Source of the DNA: CAYWOS01 sp964459985
Lineage (GTDB): Bacteria > Bacillota > Clostridia > Christensenellales > Aristaeellaceae
Assembly: GCA_964459985.1 (NCBI GenBank)
Contig: CAYWOS010000071.1
Span: forward strand, 1 to 7,933
DNA: 7,933 nucleotides
Direction of reading: 5' to 3'
Shown: piece by piece, positions 5,073 to 7,933 of the stretch
Numbering within the stretch: position 1 is the stretch's first letter
Layout of the letters: each line of letters starts with the position of its first letter
The notes under the pieces: generated by a model
Seen by the model: only the letters and a program-made list of their open reading frames with translations
What the model was told of the DNA's origin: nothing
The model's database searches: none
Made by a program: the position numbers and the translations under genes

Positions 5073-5921
5073 TCATGAAAGATGAACGTCGGGCGCGCCG
5101 CAGGGAACGACGCGCGGCGGCAGTCCGACGCCCGGCAGCTCGGCGACAGCGTCGAACGCGCCTTCCCCGACGAGCCGGCGCATCACGCGTCTTCGCGCGA
5201 CGCGCGCGATATCGCCGTGCATGGAGGCGATCACGCGCACGCCGCAGCGCATCGCGTCGAGCACCGCGTCGGCGTCGCGCTCGTCGCCGATCTCGTCGGT
5301 CACCAGCACGCCGGGCGACAGCGCGCGCACGATCATCGCCATGGCGTCGGCCTTCGGGCAATCGCTCACCGCGTCGGCGCGCGCGCCGATATCAAACGCC
5401 GGAACGCCGCCCACGCACGCCGCGATCTCGCCGCGCTCGTCGGCGATGGCCACCTGCTCGCCGCCGTCGGACAAAAGCCGCGCCAGATCGCGCAGAACGG
5501 TCGTTTTGCCCGTGCCCGGCGCGCCGAGCAGAAGCAGGCTGCCCGCGCGCGCGAGCGGCAATAACGGCAGTCCCGCGCCCCTGACCTCGCGCGCCACGCG
5601 CACGCACAGACTGGCGATCTCCGCCATATCGCCCTCGCCCGAGATCCGCCCGGCGACGCCCAATCTGTGCCCGCCCGGAAGCGGCACGAACCCGCGCGCG
5701 AGCTGCCGCGCATACTTGGGCAGCGCGCCGCCCGTCATCGCCTGCGCCGCGCGCACGATATCGCCGTGCGAAAGCGGCGTCCGTCCCCGCCATTCGCCGC
5801 CGCCCGCGATCACCGCCAGCGGCCGCCCCGGGCGCAAACGAATCTCGCGCGCGTCGGAAAGCGGCGCGGCGCGCGTTTCCTCCGCGATCGCGGGCAGCCA
5901 GCGTTCCAAGTCCATGCGCAT
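5073..5921 (-). CDS. spoIIIAA: Stage III sporulation protein AA, secretion-type ATPase (SpoIIIAA)
   Basis: Cytoplasmic ATPase of the mother-cell SpoIIIA complex, related to secretion ATPases of the VirB11/GspE class, thought to energise the channel to the forespore. The 282-residue product shows EIRLRPGRPL (26-35) and the typical GHRLGVAGR region (84-92). The Walker A is GAPGTGKT (133-140), followed by AIADERGEIAA (159-169). A Walker B-like strand VLVTDEIGDE (205-214) and an SMHGD motif (233-237) complete the ATPase core. B. subtilis SpoIIIAA is 307 residues, so it is slightly short. An in-frame TGA 18 bases upstream limits the start to ATG 5921 or ATG 5915 (MDLERWLP); neither has a clear Shine-Dalgarno. 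A sigma-E-like promoter ends directly before 5921 and would put the transcript start near 5915, which favours the shorter form. It is the first gene of the operon. Confidence 0.95.
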   Translation of the reverse strand: MRMDLERWLPAIAEETRAAPLSDAREIRLRPGRPLAVIAGGGEWRGRTPLSHGDIVRAAQAMTGGALPKYARQLARGFVPLPGGHRLGVAGRISGEGDMAEIASLCVRVAREVRGAGLPLLPLARAGSLLLLGAPGTGKTTVLRDLARLLSDGGEQVAIADERGEIAACVGGVPAFDIGARADAVSDCPKADAMAMIVRALSPGVLVTDEIGDERDADAVLDAMRCGVRVIASMHGDIARVARRRVMRRLVGEGAFDAVAELPGVGLPPRVVPCGAPDVHLS

Positions 5922-5950
5922 ACGATATGCGGACGGCGCTCAAGATATGA
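5922..5950 (-). promoter_or_regulatory. Candidate sigma-E promoter of the spoIIIA operon
   Basis: On the minus strand, tcatatc (5950-5944) resembles the sigma-E -35 element and catatcgt (5929-5922) partly fits the -10 consensus CATACAnT, with 14 bases between them, the usual sigma-E spacing. These A/T-rich elements stand out in GC-rich surroundings, and spoIIIA is a known sigma-E operon in B. subtilis. The -10 element abuts the first possible start codon of spoIIIAA, which is odd and lowers confidence unless translation starts downstream of 5921. Confidence 0.5.
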
Positions 5951-5980
5951 AGGAAACGGACATCACTTTTGATCTCCCCC

Positions 5981-6009
5981 TTCACAAATGCGAACATATG
6001 TGCTATAAT
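5981..6009 (+). promoter_or_regulatory. sigma-A promoter of uvrA
   Basis: -35 ttcaca (5981-5986, one mismatch to TTGACA), a 17-base spacer, and a perfect -10 tataat (6004-6009). This would start transcription near 6016 and leave a leader of about 36 bases before the uvrA ATG. An imperfect small hairpin (6009-6016 with 6020-6026) lies around the predicted start point. Confidence 0.85.
5991..6004 (+). promoter_or_regulatory. LexA (SOS) operator in the uvrA promoter
   Basis: cgaac-atat-gtgct matches the Gram-positive LexA/DinR box CGAAC-N4-GTTCG at 8 of 10 defined positions, and its GAAC-N4-GTTC core at 7 of 8. It fills the spacer between -35 and -10 and touches the -10, so bound LexA would block RNA polymerase. 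This agrees with uvrA being a standard SOS-regulated gene. The right half-site is imperfect, which may mean moderate repression. Confidence 0.75.
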
Positions 6010-6042
6010 TGCCCGGTATCCGGCAATCGCCGCAAGCAATTT

Positions 6043-6047
6043 GGGGG
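6043..6047 (+). promoter_or_regulatory. Atypical ribosome binding site of uvrA
   Basis: A run of five G (6043-6047) followed by tttt and the ATG at 6052. It lacks the usual aggag form and the spacing is short (4 bases), but it is the only purine-rich element before the start, and the start agrees with the conserved UvrA N-terminus. Confidence 0.55.
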
Positions 6048-6051
6048 TTTT

Positions 6052-7933
6052 ATGCAGGACAGCATTATCATTAAGGGCGCGCGGGAACACAATCTCAAGA
6101 ATGTCGACATCACCCTGCCGCGCAATCAACTGATCGTATTCACCGGGCTTTCCGGCTCGGGCAAGTCGTCGCTGGCGTTCGACACCATTTATGCCGAGGG
6201 CCAGCGCCGCTATATCGAGAGCATGTCCTCCTACGCCCGCCAGTTTCTGGGACAGATGGACAAGCCCGACGTCGATTATATCGAAGGGCTGTCGCCCGCC
6301 ATCTCCATCGACCAGAAAACGACGGCGCGCAACCCGCGCTCGACGGTGGGCACGGTCACCGAGGTGCACGATTATCTGCGCCTGATGTACGCGCGCATCG
6401 GCGTGCCGCACTGCCCGGTCTGCGGGCGCGAAATCAAGCAGCAGACCGTCGATCAGATGGTCGACGCGCTGCTGTCTTTGCCCGAGGGCACGCGCATTCA
6501 GGTGCTCGCGCCCGTCGTGCGCGCGCGCAAGGGCGAGCACGCCCGCATTCTGGAGGACGCGCGCAAAGGCGGCTTCGTCCGCGCGCGCATTGACGGCGAG
6601 ATGTACGAACTGGACGACGTGCCCGAGCTGGACAAGCAGAAAAAGCACGCCATCGATATCGTGGTCGACCGGCTCGTCATCCGCGAGGGCATACTACAAA
6701 GGCTGACCGACAGCCTCGAGACGGCGATGAAGCAGGCGGCGGGGCTGGCCAGCGTGCAGATCGTCCCGGACGGCGAGGAAATGCTGTTCTCGCAGAATTA
6801 CGCCTGTCCCGAGTGCGGCGTCAACATCGAGGAACTGACGCCGCGCATGTTCTCCTTCAACAATCCCTACGGCGCGTGCCCGACCTGCGGGGGGCTGGGC
6901 GTGCTGATGAAGTTCAGCGAGGACGCCGTCGTGACCGACAAAAAGAAATCGCTGGCGCAGGGCGCGATCTCCTGCATGGGCTGGAACAGCGGCAAGGACG
7001 CGCACTCCAACGCCTACATGATGTTCAAGGCGCTCGCCGATCACTACCATTTTTCGCTCGACACGCCGTTTGAAGAGCTGCCCGAGATGATCGTACGCGT
7101 GATTATGTACGGCTCGGGCGACGAAAAGATCGAGGTCCGGTACGACGGCGCCAATCACCACGCCGTGTATCAGACAGCCTTCGAGGGCGTGATTTCCTCG
7201 CTCGAGCGCCGTTATAAAGAGACGCAGAGTGAGGGCATGAAGGAAGCCTATGAGGAATACATGACGCAGCAGCCCTGCCCCGACTGCGCCGGCAGGCGTT
7301 TGCGCCGCGAGTCGCTCGCCGTGACGGTGGGCGACAGGAACATCGCCGAAATCAGCGATATGAATATCCACGCGGCGCGCGATTTCCTGTCGTCGCTGTC
7401 CCTGTCCGCCAAGAACGCCATGATCGCCGAGCAGATCCTCAAGGAGATCAACGCGCGGCTCGGCTTTCTGTGCGACGTCGGGCTGGATTACCTGACGCTC
7501 TCGCGCGGCGCGGTCACGCTCTCGGGCGGCGAGGCGCAGCGCATCCGCCTCGCCACGCAGATCGGGAGCGGACTGATGGGCGTGCTGTACATTTTGGACG
7601 AACCTTCCATCGGCCTGCACCAGCGCGACAACCGCCGTCTGCTCGCCACGCTCAAGCACCTGCGCGATCTGGGCAATACGCTCATCGTCGTCGAGCATGA
7701 CGAGGAAACGCTGCGCGCCGCCGATTATCTCGTCGATATCGGCCCGGGCGCGGGCGAGCACGGCGGGCGCGTCGTGGCGCAGGGCAGCGTACCGGAGGTC
7801 GTCGCCTCGCCCGAATCGATCACCGGGCAATACCTTTCGGGCAAGAAATTCATCCCCGTGCCGCGCACGCGCCGCGAGCCGACCAACTGGCTGACCGTCA
7901 AGGGCGCGCGCGAGCACAACCTCAAGAACATCA
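6052..7933 (+). CDS. uvrA: Excinuclease ABC subunit A (UvrA), 3'-truncated by the window edge
   Basis: Damage-recognition ATPase of nucleotide excision repair; a UvrA dimer loads UvrB onto damaged DNA. The frame is open from ATG 6052 to the window end (627 codons of an expected roughly 940). It has the N-terminal Walker A GLSGSGKS (residues 32-39), AEGQRRYIESMSSYARQF, and a CPVC pair (C121, C124). The zinc module is CPECG...ACPTCGGLG with C252, C255, C276 and C279, at nearly the same positions as in E. coli. Next come a CPDC pair (C409, C412), the ABC signature LSGGEAQRIRL (490-500), Walker B YILDEPSIGLH with D516/E517, and VVEHD with H549. The last residues, WLTVKGAREHNLKNI, open the second ATPase half, which lies outside. 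It is divergent from spoIIIA and has its own LexA-controlled promoter. A run of four rare codons (ata cta caa agg, 6691-6702) is the only irregularity. Confidence 0.98.
   Translation, partial: MQDSIIIKGAREHNLKNVDITLPRNQLIVFTGLSGSGKSSLAFDTIYAEGQRRYIESMSSYARQFLGQMDKPDVDYIEGLSPAISIDQKTTARNPRSTVGTVTEVHDYLRLMYARIGVPHCPVCGREIKQQTVDQMVDALLSLPEGTRIQVLAPVVRARKGEHARILEDARKGGFVRARIDGEMYELDDVPELDKQKKHAIDIVVDRLVIREGILQRLTDSLETAMKQAAGLASVQIVPDGEEMLFSQNYACPECGVNIEELTPRMFSFNNPYGACPTCGGLGVLMKFSEDAVVTDKKKSLAQGAISCMGWNSGKDAHSNAYMMFKALADHYHFSLDTPFEELPEMIVRVIMYGSGDEKIEVRYDGANHHAVYQTAFEGVISSLERRYKETQSEGMKEAYEEYMTQQPCPDCAGRRLRRESLAVTVGDRNIAEISDMNIHAARDFLSSLSLSAKNAMIAEQILKEINARLGFLCDVGLDYLTLSRGAVTLSGGEAQRIRLATQIGSGLMGVLYILDEPSIGLHQRDNRRLLATLKHLRDLGNTLIVVEHDEETLRAADYLVDIGPGAGEHGGRVVAQGSVPEVVASPESITGQYLSGKKFIPVPRTRREPTNWLTVKGAREHNLKNI

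Noticed and set aside
5392..6648. 418-codon minus-strand frame across the spoIIIAA-uvrA junction
   Set aside because: It is antisense to uvrA and then out of frame in spoIIIAA, spans the divergent promoter region, and has Arg/Ala-rich composition with no recognisable motif.
6694..7917. 407-codon minus-strand frame opposite uvrA
   Set aside because: It is a complementary-strand shadow of the conserved UvrA frame; composition is Arg/Ala/His-rich and no ribosome binding site or domain is visible.

Overview
The window comes from a GC-rich (clearly above 60% by eye), endospore-forming member of the Firmicutes, most likely a clostridial lineage. The evidence is a complete eight-gene spoIIIA locus, a Gram-positive type LexA box in front of uvrA, Bacillota-like Shine-Dalgarno sequences (including a 9-base match to the 16S tail) and a GroEL with a GGMY tail. 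The species cannot be named from this sequence.

Layout: (1) 1-1436, + strand: groEL, cut at its 5' end by the window edge and lacking about 66 residues. (2) 1437-1751: about 315 bp without a believable gene, packed with consecutive inverted repeats. There are hairpins right after the groEL stop, then a block of palindromes that looks like a dispersed intergenic repeat, and finally a terminator hairpin between the two convergent transcription units. (3) 5921 down to 1752, - strand: the spoIIIA operon in the canonical order AA-AB-AC-AD-AE-AF-AG-AH, mostly coupled by overlapping stop/start codons or stop codons lying in the next gene's ribosome binding site. (4) 5922-6051: a 130-bp divergent intergenic region with a sigma-E-like promoter facing spoIIIAA and a sigma-A promoter facing uvrA, the latter with a LexA/SOS box in its spacer. 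(5) 6052-7933, + strand: uvrA, running off the right edge.

How the parts work together: the SpoIIIA proteins are made in the mother cell and, with forespore SpoIIQ, build a secretion-like channel across the two membranes around the forespore. AA is the ATPase, AB-AE are membrane parts, and AF, AG and AH carry ring-building domains in known species. uvrA (excision repair) and groEL (protein folding) are housekeeping neighbours without obvious functional connection to the operon.

The most notable observation is that the ring-building end of the operon is reduced. SpoIIIAF is only 56 residues, two membrane helices with no soluble ring-building domain, and is easy to miss because of its size and GTG start. 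SpoIIIAG is only 121 residues and seems to lack the large beta-rich insertion described for the Bacillus subtilis protein. SpoIIIAH keeps its soluble domain. The second thing worth attention is the string of hairpins between groEL and spoIIIAH.
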